Part shown: one piece after another, positions 8,962-21,095 of the stretch
How positions within the stretch are numbered: position 1 is the stretch's first letter
How the letters are laid out: each line of letters opens with the position of its first letter
Assembly (NCBI RefSeq): GCF_003205575.1
Contig: NZ_PYBW01000020.1
Coordinates: 1 to 55,607 of the forward strand
From: Streptomyces tateyamensis
GTDB taxonomy: Bacteria > Actinomycetota > Actinomycetes > Streptomycetales > Streptomycetaceae
DNA length: 55,607 nt
Direction of reading: 5' to 3'
Notes under the pieces: generated by a model
What the model was told of the DNA's origin: nothing
The model's database searches: none
The model's input: only the letters and a program-made list of their open reading frames with translations
Position numbers and translations under genes: made by a program

Positions 8962-9475
8962 GCCGGACACCTCGAAGCGGCCGGCTCGGCGTCCGGACCG
9001 CCGTGATCGGCAGGCGGGTCCGAACCCGGACCCCGGCCGGTCAGCGGCTGGTCCCGACCCCGACCGGCCCCGGACCGAGCACGGAGCGGAGTCGACCACG
9101 GAACCGCCGGACACCAGCAGAGCCCTCCGGAGGTCAGCGCCCCAGCGGCCGCGACCCCACCGGAGGGCCCGCCGGCACGAGGGCCGCAGCGGCCGTCGGG
9201 GAGCGTGTGACCTGTGCCACGAGCGGCATGCGTAACACTTGGGGAGCGGCAGCGATGTGTACGGAGCGGAAGCAGCTCCGGAATACCCGCGCCATGTCAG
9301 AATGCTGTGTTGGTCTGCGGCGCTGCTGCCGTCCCACAAGCCCAGCGTCCTGCTACCCCAGTCCTCAAGTCCGAGCCGGTCGGAACCTCCACGTGCCTTC
9401 GGTACGTGCTTCTTCCTCGCCCTCTCGGGCGGACCGGTACGGGTTCGAGTCCACTCATCGTCCGAGAGGTTGTTC
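8962..9475 (+). promoter_or_regulatory. hrdB upstream region and leader, no gene seen
   Basis: About 510 bp between whiH and the hrdB GTG. In Streptomyces hrdB is driven by more than one promoter, one of them SigR-dependent. Here GGAAT occurs at 9280-9284 and GGAAC at 9382-9386, but neither has a well-spaced -10 GTT, so the promoters stay unassigned. No credible ORF or RNA gene is seen. Confidence 0.5.
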
Positions 9476-11119
<1,644 letters not shown>

Positions 11120-11169
11120 TCGGCAGCGCTCCACCGGCCCGCCGGCCGAGCGCGGCACCCACTGCAGCA

Positions 11170-11209
11170 CCGGAAGGCCCGGGCGGACTCACTCGCCCGG
11201 GCCTTCCGG
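11170..11209 (+). terminator. Hairpin terminator after hrdB
   Basis: Perfect 16-bp GC-rich stem with an 8-base loop (arms 11170-11185 and 11194-11209), 50 bases after the hrdB stop. There is no U-tract, which is common for streptomycete terminators. Confidence 0.75.
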
Positions 11210-11342
11210 CGTTCCTGGCCGAGGCGTCCGGGCGCGCCGTGTCCTCCGTCCGGGTGGTTGACCGGCCGCCGACGAGCACTCAGGGTCAGTTTCTGACTAC
11301 GCTGTGGCGGTTGCCGCCGTCGAAGCGCTCGGAGTTTCTGTG

Positions 11343-12224
11343 ATGTCCGTCTCGTCCGTTCCGTCCGGTTCCGGTGTTCGCCGCGTTCTGGGCGCGCTTC
11401 CCGGTGGCCGCCGGCGGGTGGCCGCGCTGGCGCTGTTGGCGGTGCTGCCGGGCGCCCTGGTCTCGCTCGGGGCCTCGCCCGCCCAGGCTGACCGGCGGAT
11501 CGTGGGTGGCTGGGCGGACAGCGCGACCCAGCACCCCTGGGTGGTCGCGGTGGCCAGTCGGGTCCAGTACGGCGACAGCCGGTCGGGCCAGTTCTGCGGC
11601 GGCACCCTGGTGGCGCCGACGAAGGTGGTGACCGCCGCCCACTGCTTCTACGACGAGCGCACGGGTCGGCCGACGGGCCGGCCGGGGCTGACCGTGGTGA
11701 TCGGTAGGACCGATCTGACCACCAGTGCCGGCGCCGAGGTCCCGGTGGCCAAGGTCTGGATCCATCCGCAGTACTCGTTCGACGAGAACATGCAGGACGT
11801 GGCGGTCCTCACGCTGCAGACGGCCCAGGATCCGCGAGCGGTGCTGCCGATGGTCGGCCAGGACGAGACCGCGCCGTACGCCCCCGGCACTTCGGCACAG
11901 GTTTACGGCTGGGGTGACACCAGCGGTCGAGCCAACTACGCCGACGCCCTGCACGGTGTGCAGGTGCCGATCGTGGCCGACGCGGTGTGTGCGCGCGACT
12001 ACCCGGGAGGCCCGGACGGGGCCTTCGACGCCCGCGGAATGGTCTGCGCGGGCGAGGCGCACGGCGGCAAGGACGCCTGCCAGGGGGACAGCGGCGGCCC
12101 GCTGGTGGTGGGCGGTCGGCTGGTCGGCCTGGTGTCCTGGGGCACCGGCTGCGCGGAGGCCGGCCACCCGGGCGTGTATACCCGGCTGGCAGCGGTCGCC
12201 GACGCGGTCGATGCCGAACTGTGA
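11343..12224 (+). CDS. Secreted trypsin-like serine protease (S1A)
   Basis: 293 aa. A twin-Arg-containing basic n-region, a hydrophobic core (~26-42) and ASPAQA form a signal peptide. Mature chymotrypsin-fold sequence begins RRIVGG, so activation probably needs cleavage after Arg52. The triad is His100 (TAAHC), Asp152 (QDVAVL) and Ser250 (GDSGGP). Asp244 in KDACQGDSGGP occupies the S1-pocket position that gives trypsin Arg/Lys specificity. ATG 11343 lies eight bases after GGAG; in-frame GTGs at 11304 and 11340 are less well placed. It follows hrdB as in related genomes and converges on the small DUF7455 gene. Confidence 0.9.
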   Translation: MSVSSVPSGSGVRRVLGALPGGRRRVAALALLAVLPGALVSLGASPAQADRRIVGGWADSATQHPWVVAVASRVQYGDSRSGQFCGGTLVAPTKVVTAAHCFYDERTGRPTGRPGLTVVIGRTDLTTSAGAEVPVAKVWIHPQYSFDENMQDVAVLTLQTAQDPRAVLPMVGQDETAPYAPGTSAQVYGWGDTSGRANYADALHGVQVPIVADAVCARDYPGGPDGAFDARGMVCAGEAHGGKDACQGDSGGPLVVGGRLVGLVSWGTGCAEAGHPGVYTRLAAVADAVDAEL

Positions 12225-12254
12225 CGGGCCGGTTAGCTCCGGCTGGACATGACG

Positions 12255-12286
12255 CCGGGCGGCAGGCTGTACAGCCTGCCGCCCGG
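12255..12286. terminator. Perfect 32-bp palindrome, bidirectional terminator
   Basis: The arms pair over all 32 bases, including the central GTAC, giving a 14-bp stem with a 4-base loop. It lies between the convergent protease and DUF7455 genes and can serve both. Confidence 0.8.
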
Positions 12287-12337
12287 TGGCCGGCCCGCAA
12301 GGGCCGACCTCAGCGCATCAGATGGAGCGCCGAAGGC

Positions 12338-12568
12338 TCAGCGCTCGTCCTCGGTGGCCGAGGCCGTCGTGGTGGCGAGACGACCACTCTCGTCCTGTAT
12401 CTCCACGGCGATCTTCTTGAGCTCCGGCTCGAACTTCCGCCCGTGGTGGGCGCAGAAGAGCAGCTCCCCGCCGCTGGCCAGCACGACGCGCAGGTAGGCC
12501 TGGGCGCCGCAGCGGTCGCAGCGGTCAGCCGCGGTGAGCGGGCTCGCAGGTGTCAGAACAGTAGTCAC
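12338..12568 (-). CDS. Small CxxC protein, DUF7455-like
   Basis: 76 aa. Cys17 and Cys20 (RCDRCG) and Cys39 with His41/His42 (FCAHH) form a likely single zinc-binding ribbon; the C-terminal half is polar and probably disordered. Small proteins of this pattern are conserved in streptomycetes beside hrdB/parE; their function is unknown to me. The start is GTG (12566-12568) with AAGAGG upstream. A possible ECF-type promoter lies 40-70 bp upstream (12610-12637). Confidence 0.8.
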   Translation of the reverse strand: MTTVLTPASPLTAADRCDRCGAQAYLRVVLASGGELLFCAHHGRKFEPELKKIAVEIQDESGRLATTTASATEDER

Positions 12569-13085
12569 GTCGCCTCTTCTCTAGCTCGACGAGCTGTCGT
12601 ACCAGGGTCAACATCCAACCAGGCCGAAAACGTTCCCGCTCGTGGCTTTTCTTCTTTGAGGATTCTGCTTTGTTGATGAGGAGGTGCCCAGGGCGCCGGT
12701 GGTTCATGCGGTTCATGCGTGCCGGAATCCGTGAGCCGTCCACCGCTCGAACGCATCTTCGAACTGTTGTCCGAGGGTGGGCGTAGCATAATCCCCTACT
12801 GGGTTGGAGCATAAGCCCAGTCCCGCGCACCGGTAGCCTGCATCCCGGCAGCTCCAGCGCTCGCGGCCGGTTCGACGATCCGCCAGGATCCGTCGGGCGG
12901 CGGCGAGATGGCGCTTCCGCACGGCCAACCGGGCGCGGCCCGTGTTCGCGCAGCGCGTACAGCCGCAGGGTCGGGCAGCAGGTGCGGCGGCCGTGCGGCA
13001 GCGGGCGCGGCGGCTGCCCGGGGGTGGGTCCGACGAGCGCCGCCGTCGGACCGAGTCAGGAAGTCTCTTAGGAGGAGTGCACCGC
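12569..13085. promoter_or_regulatory. Divergent promoter region of the DUF7455 gene and parE
   Basis: No gene is seen. On the minus strand GGGAAC (12632-12637) is followed after 19 bases by GTT (12610-12612), which resembles an ECF (SigR/SigE-type) promoter for the DUF7455 gene. On the plus strand a 9-bp perfect stem with an 8-base loop (13027-13052) lies in the parE leader just before the ribosome site GGAGGAG (13071-13077). The central part (12620-12690) is markedly AT-richer. Confidence 0.45.
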
Positions 13086-15197
<2,112 letters not shown>

Positions 15198-15250
15198 CCG
15201 GGGGCGGGCCGCTCCGGCCCGTCGGCGGGCCGGCCGGATGCCTGCGTAGC

Positions 15251-15314
15251 GGGGGTTCTCCACCTCGCACCAGTCGGTACCAGGGGGTTCTCCACCCACG
15301 GGTGGAGAACCCCC
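15251..15314 (+). terminator. Terminator after parE with a duplicated left arm
   Basis: A 14-bp stem (15283-15296 with 15301-15314, 4-base loop) lies downstream of parE. The same 14-base left arm also occurs at 15251-15264, so the single right arm can pair with either copy. This may simply be a duplication, or it may form mutually exclusive hairpins before the DUF1453 gene. Confidence 0.7.
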
Positions 15315-15412
15315 TTCGCGTTGAATCAACCCTGGAGCCGATCAGTCGCAGCCGGTGAATCCCTAGCGTCGTAGCTGTCCGAACCCCCTTGCGAGCGCGA
15401 CGGAGCAGTCCG

Positions 15413-15898
15413 ATGACCGGCATCGTGAACATCCTCATCATCCTCGCGGTGGCAGCCTTCGTGGCCGGCCGCCAGTTCCAGGCCCGCAAGGTCACTGCCG
15501 ACCGCCGCTTCTGGGTGGTCCCGCTGATCCTCGTCGCGGTGGCCCTGCAGAACCACTCGCTGATCGACCCGCAGCACAAGGCGACGGCGATCGTGCTGCT
15601 GGCCGTCTCCGCAGTGGTGGTGATGGCGATGGGCTCGGTCTGGGGTTGGACGGTCAGGCTCTGGCGGGAGAGCGACGGCAGCATCTGGGCCAAGGGCACC
15701 ATGGCGACGGTCGCGGCTTGGGCCGGGCTGATAGCCGTGCGGGTCGGCCTGTACGGGCTCGGCGACGCTCTCCACATCCACGAGAGCACCAACGCGCTGC
15801 TGCTGACCCTCGGCGTGCTGCTGTTCACTCGTGGCCTCGTGGTGAACTGGAGGGCCCGTACCCTGGACGCCCCGCAGCCCCTGCGCACGGTGGCCTGA
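15413..15898 (+). CDS. Integral membrane protein, DUF1453-like
   Basis: 161 aa with about four to five hydrophobic segments (residues ~3-20, 38-55, 62-82, 102-122, 128-145), a layout I associate with the DUF1453/CcdC-like family. No catalytic motif is visible and I cannot name its role. ATG 15413 is preceded by GGAG. It is 27 bp upstream of a histidine kinase gene on the same strand, so co-transcription with the two-component system is likely. Confidence 0.7.
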   Translation: MTGIVNILIILAVAAFVAGRQFQARKVTADRRFWVVPLILVAVALQNHSLIDPQHKATAIVLLAVSAVVVMAMGSVWGWTVRLWRESDGSIWAKGTMATVAAWAGLIAVRVGLYGLGDALHIHESTNALLLTLGVLLFTRGLVVNWRARTLDAPQPLRTVA

Positions 15899-15925
15899 GT
15901 CATCGTCACCGTGGAAGGACCGTCT

Positions 15926-17086
15926 GTGCAGTTGGAGACCTGGACGCGTTGGCCCTCAAGAGAGGCCCTGGGGAAGGAGGAGCGCTCCCGCCCCGGACAG
16001 GTGCTCTCGTTCGCCGGCCGGCTGGCCCTGCTGCTCACCGTACTCCTGGGCACAGTGAGCAGCAGGAAGTTCACCGGCGGGGCGGCAGTGGTCGCCATCC
16101 TCATCCTGGTCGCCTCCGTCCTGCTCTTCCTACTGCTGTTCCGCGCCACCAGGAACCACCGGATCGGGTGGGCGCTGGCTGCCGCCGGTCAGTTGGTCGT
16201 GCTGGCTCCGATCGCCCACCAGATCGGTGCCGAGACACTGGCGAACCTCATCTGGTGCGCGCTCAGCGTGATCGCCCTGATCCGGTTGCCGCTGGTGGCA
16301 GCGGTTCCCACCTTCGGGGCAGCAGTGATCTCCTACTCGGTGGAGAGCGGGGACAGTTACCTGGCGCTGGTCGCCACAGTGGTCGGCCTCGCTCTGCTCG
16401 GTTACCTGATCCGCCTGGACTCCGAGGCCCGGGGCACGGCCCTGCGGTTGCAGCAGCAGGAACGGGCCATCAGGGTCGCCGAGGCGGAGAGCGCGGCGCT
16501 CGCCGAGCGGGCCCGGATCGCCCGGGAGATCCACGACGTCCTGGCTCACAGCCTCTCGGCGCAGTTGGTCCACCTGGAGGCGGCCCGGCTCATGCTGGAC
16601 GGCGGAGCGGAGCGGGAACAGGTCAGGGAGCGGGTGGTCGCGGCCCGGCGGATGGCTCAGGAAGGGCTCATAGAGACCAGGCAGGCGCTCTCGGCCCTGC
16701 GAGGGGAGTTCACCACCGTCGGCGAGTTCCTGGTCGAGCTGACCAATCGGGAGCACATCCCGCTCACCGTGACCGGCACCCCGCGTCCGCTCGCCGCCGA
16801 GGTCGGGTTGGCGGTGCGCAGGACGGCCCAGGAGGCGCTGACCAATGTTCGCAAGCACGCACCCCGAGCCCGCTGCGCGGTGGAGTTGAGGTACCTGGCG
16901 GAGGAGGTGGAGCTGGAGATCCGCAACACGGTGGCACCGGCCACCCCGGTGTCGGCCGAACTGGCCGGTACCGGCAGCGGGTACGGTCTGCTGGGTATGC
17001 GGGAGCGAGCCGAACTCCTGGGTGGCAGCCTTCAGGCCGGGTCGGACGAGGATGGTTGGCTGGTCAGGCTGCGGCTGCCGGTCTGA
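15926..17086 (+). CDS. Sensor histidine kinase (NarL-partner type)
   Basis: 386 aa. Five or so N-terminal membrane helices (residues ~25-165) precede a HisKA_3 dimerisation domain whose H-box reads REIHDVLAHSLS (His203). A short HATPase domain follows, with an N-box-like EALTNVRKHA and a G-box GYGLLGMRERAELLGG. There is no large extracellular sensor, so it probably senses within the membrane. I chose GTG 15926 because GGAAGGA lies six bases upstream and itself overlaps the earlier in-frame GTG 15911. The cognate regulator follows at 17208. Confidence 0.88.
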   Translation: MQLETWTRWPSREALGKEERSRPGQVLSFAGRLALLLTVLLGTVSSRKFTGGAAVVAILILVASVLLFLLLFRATRNHRIGWALAAAGQLVVLAPIAHQIGAETLANLIWCALSVIALIRLPLVAAVPTFGAAVISYSVESGDSYLALVATVVGLALLGYLIRLDSEARGTALRLQQQERAIRVAEAESAALAERARIAREIHDVLAHSLSAQLVHLEAARLMLDGGAEREQVRERVVAARRMAQEGLIETRQALSALRGEFTTVGEFLVELTNREHIPLTVTGTPRPLAAEVGLAVRRTAQEALTNVRKHAPRARCAVELRYLAEEVELEIRNTVAPATPVSAELAGTGSGYGLLGMRERAELLGGSLQAGSDEDGWLVRLRLPV

Positions 17087-17125
17087 GGCGAGGCCGGCGC
17101 CCGGTGCAGGGGAGCGGCCGGGAAG

Positions 17126-17141
17126 CGGTCACCGGTGACCG
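17126..17141. promoter_or_regulatory. 16-bp perfect palindrome before the response regulator gene
   Basis: CGGTCACC is followed directly by its reverse complement, in the 121-bp gap between kinase and regulator genes. It has the size and symmetry of a dimeric regulator site, but GC-rich palindromes arise by chance in this genome. Confidence 0.3.
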
Positions 17142-17207
17142 GTCGGCGGCGGACCATGCGCCCGCCCCGCAGACGATCACCGACCAGCAGAGGAGCAGGA
17201 CGGCCCA

Positions 17208-18071
17208 ATGAGCCAGCCGAGCGGTGCCCAGACGGCAGGAGCGACCACCCGGGTGCTCGTCGCGGACGATCAGACCGTCGTCCGCGAGGGGATCGTGATG
17301 CTGCTGGGGCTCCTCCCGGGGATCGAGGTGGTCGGCGCCGCGGCTGACGGCGAGGAGGCACTCGAACTGGTCGCGCACCACCGGCCGGACGTGGTGCTGA
17401 TGGACCTTCGGATGCCGCGCTGCGACGGGGTGGAGGCCACCCGCAGGATCCGAGCCGAGTACCCCGGCACCGAGATCGTGGTGCTGACCACCTATGCGGA
17501 CGACGACTCGCTCTTTCCGGCCCTGCAGGCCGGCGCCCGCGGCTACTTGACCAAGGACGCCGGGGCGGAGGAGATCGCCAAGGCGATCGCGGACGTGCGG
17601 GCCGGGGCGGCAGGCCTGTCACCGCAGGTTCAGCGCCGCCTGCTGGAGCGTCTGGCGGGTCCGCCCGCCGCCGCGAGCGAAGCACCGCCCACCGAGGCAC
17701 CTGGCGCTGCCGACACCGATTCCAACCCCACCCCCACTCCGACCGCTGATCCGACTTCACCGCACGCCGCTTCTTCACCGCTCATCCCGACCTCACCTCA
17801 CACCCCGACCTCATCGGCCGCGCCCCGCACCCGTCGCCCCTACCAGCCCCCGGAGCTTCCAGACGGTCTGACTGTCCGTGAGGCAGAGGTGCTCGCGTTG
17901 ATCGCTGAGGGCCTGTCCAACAGCGAGATCGCCACCGCGCTCTTCGTCAGTCCGGCCACCGTGAAAACACATATCAACAACCTCTTTGCCAAGACAGCGG
18001 TCAGAGATCGCGCACAAGCGGTCAGTTATGCGTTTCGACATGGTCTTTTTCAGAGTTCGCAAACAGACTGA
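17208..18071 (+). CDS. LuxR/NarL-family response regulator with long linker
   Basis: 287 aa. A receiver domain (1-~130) with phospho-acceptor Asp66 in VVLMDLRMP and Lys in LTKDAG is joined to a C-terminal LuxR helix-turn-helix (~222-280; LTVREAEVLALIAEGLSN, VSPATVKTHINN). Relatives are ~210-225 aa; the excess is a ~65-residue Pro/Ser/Thr-rich linker (~152-215) with visibly lower GC and repetitive codons. It pairs with the kinase encoded just upstream. Target genes are unknown; the 16-bp palindrome at 17126 could be an autoregulatory site. Confidence 0.9.
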   Translation: MSQPSGAQTAGATTRVLVADDQTVVREGIVMLLGLLPGIEVVGAAADGEEALELVAHHRPDVVLMDLRMPRCDGVEATRRIRAEYPGTEIVVLTTYADDDSLFPALQAGARGYLTKDAGAEEIAKAIADVRAGAAGLSPQVQRRLLERLAGPPAAASEAPPTEAPGAADTDSNPTPTPTADPTSPHAASSPLIPTSPHTPTSSAAPRTRRPYQPPELPDGLTVREAEVLALIAEGLSNSEIATALFVSPATVKTHINNLFAKTAVRDRAQAVSYAFRHGLFQSSQTD

Positions 18072-18164
18072 AATCACCTCATCGAGTGAAACTCCTGACT
18101 GAATGCCACAAATGGGTTTTTGACGGGCCATCATGGAGCCGTCAGGGCGCCGTCGGTACGCCGA

Positions 18165-19115
18165 ATGGATCTTCGGGGCGGGCTGTCCGGAAGTGCGGGT
18201 GCCGATACCGGAAGCCCATCATCGAGTGGCGCCTCTCGGCCAGGAGCAGCATTGGCACAGCACGAAGTCACGGGACCAGCCGGTCCGGCGCCCCGACGCG
18301 GGCAGCGGTTCGACTGGTGGTCCGCACCGAGCGTGGCGGGCCCGCTGGGAGCAGTCCGGCGCCAAGCCGGCGGGCTGGCGGCCGGTAAGCGGTCTTCTAC
18401 CAGTCCGGAGCAGCGGTCGGTGCGCGGTGGCGAGCCCCAGAGCGACGCGTCGGCGGCTCACGTTCCGGCCCAGCCGGCGCCCGGCGACCAGGCGGCCGCC
18501 GCCGGTCGGCCGGTGCGCGATTCCCGGCCTGAGGCCGTCGATCAGCCGGATCTGCGGCTGAGCGACCGTCACGGCGGCAGCCGCAGTGACACCCGCAGCG
18601 ATGTCCGCAGTGATGTCCGAAGCGACTCTCACCACAACGTCCGAAATGACAGCCGCGGCGACCGTCGCGGCGACCAACTCGGCGCCCCTTACGCGAACGT
18701 GACCCTGTATCCAAGCCAGTACCACAACCCCTACGCCCATCAGTACGGCACCGAGCTCGCCGGCGAGTTCGAGGTCCTGCTGGCCGAGCAGCAGGACCAG
18801 GCGGCGGCCGAGGTCTACCGGGAGGTGCAGCGCAGCCGGGCCTTCCAGGACATCCGGCGCAGCTACCGAAGCTTCGTCTTCCCCGCCACCGCTATCTTCC
18901 TCGGCTGGTACCTGCTCTACGTCACGCTCCAGGCGGCGGCTCCGGATCTCATGCGCGCCCAGCTCGCCGGTCCGTTCAGCGTGGCCTGGCTGCTGGGTCT
19001 GATGCAGTTCGTCTCGACCTTCGTGATCACCTGGCTCTACTCCCGCAACGCCCGCACCAAGCGCGACCGAGCCGCCCTCGGTCTGCGCTGGGACACTCAG
19101 GACCAGCTCCGATGA
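18165..19115 (+). CDS. DUF485 membrane protein with long disordered N-terminus
   Basis: About 316 aa. The C-terminal ~110 residues are a DUF485 domain with two membrane helices (YRSFVFPATAIFLGWYLLYV; FSVAWLLGLMQFVSTFVITW) and a basic RNARTKRD end. DUF485 (YjcH-type) proteins accompany ActP acetate symporters. The first ~190 residues are Ser/Arg/Asp/Gly-rich and include SD-V-R-type repeats around 18585-18665. The start is uncertain (TTG 18120 and ATG 18165 are both in frame; neither has a good ribosome site). Its stop overlaps the next start by four bases (ATGA). Confidence 0.75.
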   Translation: MDLRGGLSGSAGADTGSPSSSGASRPGAALAQHEVTGPAGPAPRRGQRFDWWSAPSVAGPLGAVRRQAGGLAAGKRSSTSPEQRSVRGGEPQSDASAAHVPAQPAPGDQAAAAGRPVRDSRPEAVDQPDLRLSDRHGGSRSDTRSDVRSDVRSDSHHNVRNDSRGDRRGDQLGAPYANVTLYPSQYHNPYAHQYGTELAGEFEVLLAEQQDQAAAEVYREVQRSRAFQDIRRSYRSFVFPATAIFLGWYLLYVTLQAAAPDLMRAQLAGPFSVAWLLGLMQFVSTFVITWLYSRNARTKRDRAALGLRWDTQDQLR

Positions 19116-20893
19116 CACAACTCACCCAACAGGCCGCCCTCGTGGTCGGCGCCACCGTGACCAGTGCTTCCCGCCGGGTCGGTGCCGCCGTCACCACCGC
19201 TGTGCACAACGCCGGCGCCGCCTATGTCGCGCCCGCCCCGGGAGCCGCCGGGCCCGCCGCACCCCACGTGCCCGCCGCACCCGTCCACCCCGCCGCCGAG
19301 CAGCACCACGGGCTGGCCGTGGTGCTCTTCGCCCTGGTGGTCGTGGTCACCTTGGCGATCACGCTCTGGGTGGGCCGGCGTGGCCAGGCCGCGGAGGACT
19401 TCTACGCCGGCGGCCGGGACTTCGGTCCGCTGCAGAACGGCATCGCGCTCTCCGGCGACTACCTCTCCGCAGCCTCCTTCCTCGGCGTCACCGGCCTGAT
19501 CGCGCTCTACGGCTACGACGGCGTGCTCTACAGCATCGGCTTCCTGGTGGCCTGGCTGGTGGTGCTGATGTGGGTGGCCGAACTGGTCCGCAACACCGGC
19601 CGCTACACCCTGGCCGACGTGCTGGCCACCCGGATGCGGCAGCGCCCGGTCCGTGCTGCCGCCGGCTCCGCGAGCGTGGTGGTCACGCTGCTCTACCTGA
19701 TCGCTCAGATGGTCGGCGCCGGCAGCCTGGTGGCCCTGCTCCTGGGCACCACCGGGGCGGCGGCCAAGACCTGGACCATCGTGGCGGTCGGCGCCCTGAT
19801 GATCATCTACGTCACGGTCGGCGGCATGCGCGCCACCACCTGGATCCAGATCGTCAAGGCGCTGATGCTGATGGCAGGGGCGGTGCTGATGACCATCCTG
19901 GTGCTCTTCCGTTTCCACGGCGATGTGGCCGACCTGATGAACTCCGCCGCGCACGGCAGCGGGGCAGGGGCGAAGTTCCTCGAGCCCGGCCTCAAGTACG
20001 GTGCGTCGACCACCAGTCGGCTCGACTTCGTCAGCCTGGGCGTGGCACTGGTGCTGGGCACCGCGGGGCTGCCGCACATCCTCTCGCGGTTCTACACCGT
20101 ACCGACCGCCCGGGCCGCCCGCCGGTCCACGATCTGGGCGATCGGCCTGGTCGGCTGCTTCTACCTGATGACCATCGTGCTGGGGTTGGGCGCGGCCGCG
20201 CTGGTCGGTTCCAAGGCGGTCAAGGCCGCCAACTCCGCGGGCAACACCGCGGTCCCGCTGTTGGCCCTCAACCTGGGCGGCGGCGAGGGCAGCACCGGCG
20301 GCACCTTCTTCTTCGCCGTCACCTCGGCGATCGCCTTCGCCACCATCCTGGCCGTGGTGGCGGGCCTGACCCTGGCCTCCTCGGTCTCCTTCGCCCATGA
20401 CCTCTACGCGCAGGCGTTCCGCCGCTCGGGCCGGCCGCCAGTGACGGAGCGCCAGGAGATCGTGGTCGCGCGGCTGGCCGCTGTGCTGATCGGCGGACTG
20501 GCCATCGTGCTCAGCCTCTTCGCGCAGCGGCTGAACGTGGCCTTCCTGGTGAGTCTGGCCTTCGCGGTGGCCGCTTCGGCCAACCTGCCGACGCTGGTCT
20601 ACAACCTGTTCTGGCGCCGCTTCACCACCCGCGGCGCCTGCTGGTCCACCTACGGCGGTCTGGTGCCGGCGTTGGTCCTGGTGCTCTTCTCGCCGGTGGT
20701 CTCCGGCAGCAAGACCGCCATGTTCCCCGGCGTGGACTTCCACTGGTTCCCGCTGGAGAACCCCGGCCTGATCTCCATCCCGCTCGGTTTCCTGATGGGC
20801 TGGATCGGCACGGTCAGCGGCGAGGAGCGCGCCGACCCGGATAAGTTCGCCGAGCTTGAGGTCCGCTCTCTCACCGGCGCGGGCGCGGTCTGA
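19112..20893 (+). CDS. Cation/acetate symporter, ActP family
   Basis: 593 aa sodium:solute symporter with about 13 membrane helices. After an Ala/Pro-rich N-terminal ~60 residues come SSS-family signatures: AEDFYAGGRDFGPLQNGIALSGDY at the start of the core, GGMRATTWIQIVKALMLM, and GLPHILSRFYTVP. It likely imports acetate or another short monocarboxylate. ATG 19112 overlaps the DUF485 stop, giving strict translational coupling, the usual arrangement for this pair. The gene ends before an AGGC-repeat stretch and a 56-bp palindrome. Confidence 0.9.
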   Translation: MTQLTQQAALVVGATVTSASRRVGAAVTTAVHNAGAAYVAPAPGAAGPAAPHVPAAPVHPAAEQHHGLAVVLFALVVVVTLAITLWVGRRGQAAEDFYAGGRDFGPLQNGIALSGDYLSAASFLGVTGLIALYGYDGVLYSIGFLVAWLVVLMWVAELVRNTGRYTLADVLATRMRQRPVRAAAGSASVVVTLLYLIAQMVGAGSLVALLLGTTGAAAKTWTIVAVGALMIIYVTVGGMRATTWIQIVKALMLMAGAVLMTILVLFRFHGDVADLMNSAAHGSGAGAKFLEPGLKYGASTTSRLDFVSLGVALVLGTAGLPHILSRFYTVPTARAARRSTIWAIGLVGCFYLMTIVLGLGAAALVGSKAVKAANSAGNTAVPLLALNLGGGEGSTGGTFFFAVTSAIAFATILAVVAGLTLASSVSFAHDLYAQAFRRSGRPPVTERQEIVVARLAAVLIGGLAIVLSLFAQRLNVAFLVSLAFAVAASANLPTLVYNLFWRRFTTRGACWSTYGGLVPALVLVLFSPVVSGSKTAMFPGVDFHWFPLENPGLISIPLGFLMGWIGTVSGEERADPDKFAELEVRSLTGAGAV

Positions 20894-20896
20894 GCC

Positions 20897-20990
20897 CGCT
20901 GGCACGACCGAGCAGGCAGGCAGGCAGGCAGCAGGGATGCAGCAGGCAGGTGGCTGAGCAGGTAGGCAAGGTGCCGAGCAGGTAGGCCGG
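20897..20990 (+). repeat. AGGC/AGCAGG short tandem repeats
   Basis: Directly after the symporter stop a run of GGCA units is followed by repeated GAGCAGGTAGGC-like units. It looks like slippage-derived microsatellite DNA with no coding role; length variation between strains would be expected. Confidence 0.7.
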
Positions 20991-20996
20991 CGCCCC

Positions 20997-21052
20997 AAGC
21001 AGAGGGCGGATGTCACGGGGTGCGCGCACCCCGTGACATCCGCCCTCTGCTT
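20997..21052. terminator. 56-bp perfect palindrome, bidirectional terminator
   Basis: Each 28-base half is the exact reverse complement of the other, with a central CGCG. In RNA it would form a very stable hairpin. It separates the convergent symporter and sucrase/ferredoxin-like genes, and begins and ends with AAGC/GCTT, giving a short U-run on either strand. Confidence 0.85.
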
Positions 21053-21095
21053 GACTGGAGGGCAGCCACCCCTGCCCCGCTCCAGCCATCCCTGC

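Noticed and set aside
8962..9475. SigR-type promoter for hrdB at GGAAT (9280) or GGAAC (9382)
   Set aside because: No GTT-type -10 at an acceptable spacing; the nearest is 24 bases away for the first site, and only a weak GTG/CGT follows the second.
20897..20990. CRISPR-like array
   Set aside because: Units are short, contiguous and degenerate with no regular unique spacers; this is a microsatellite.
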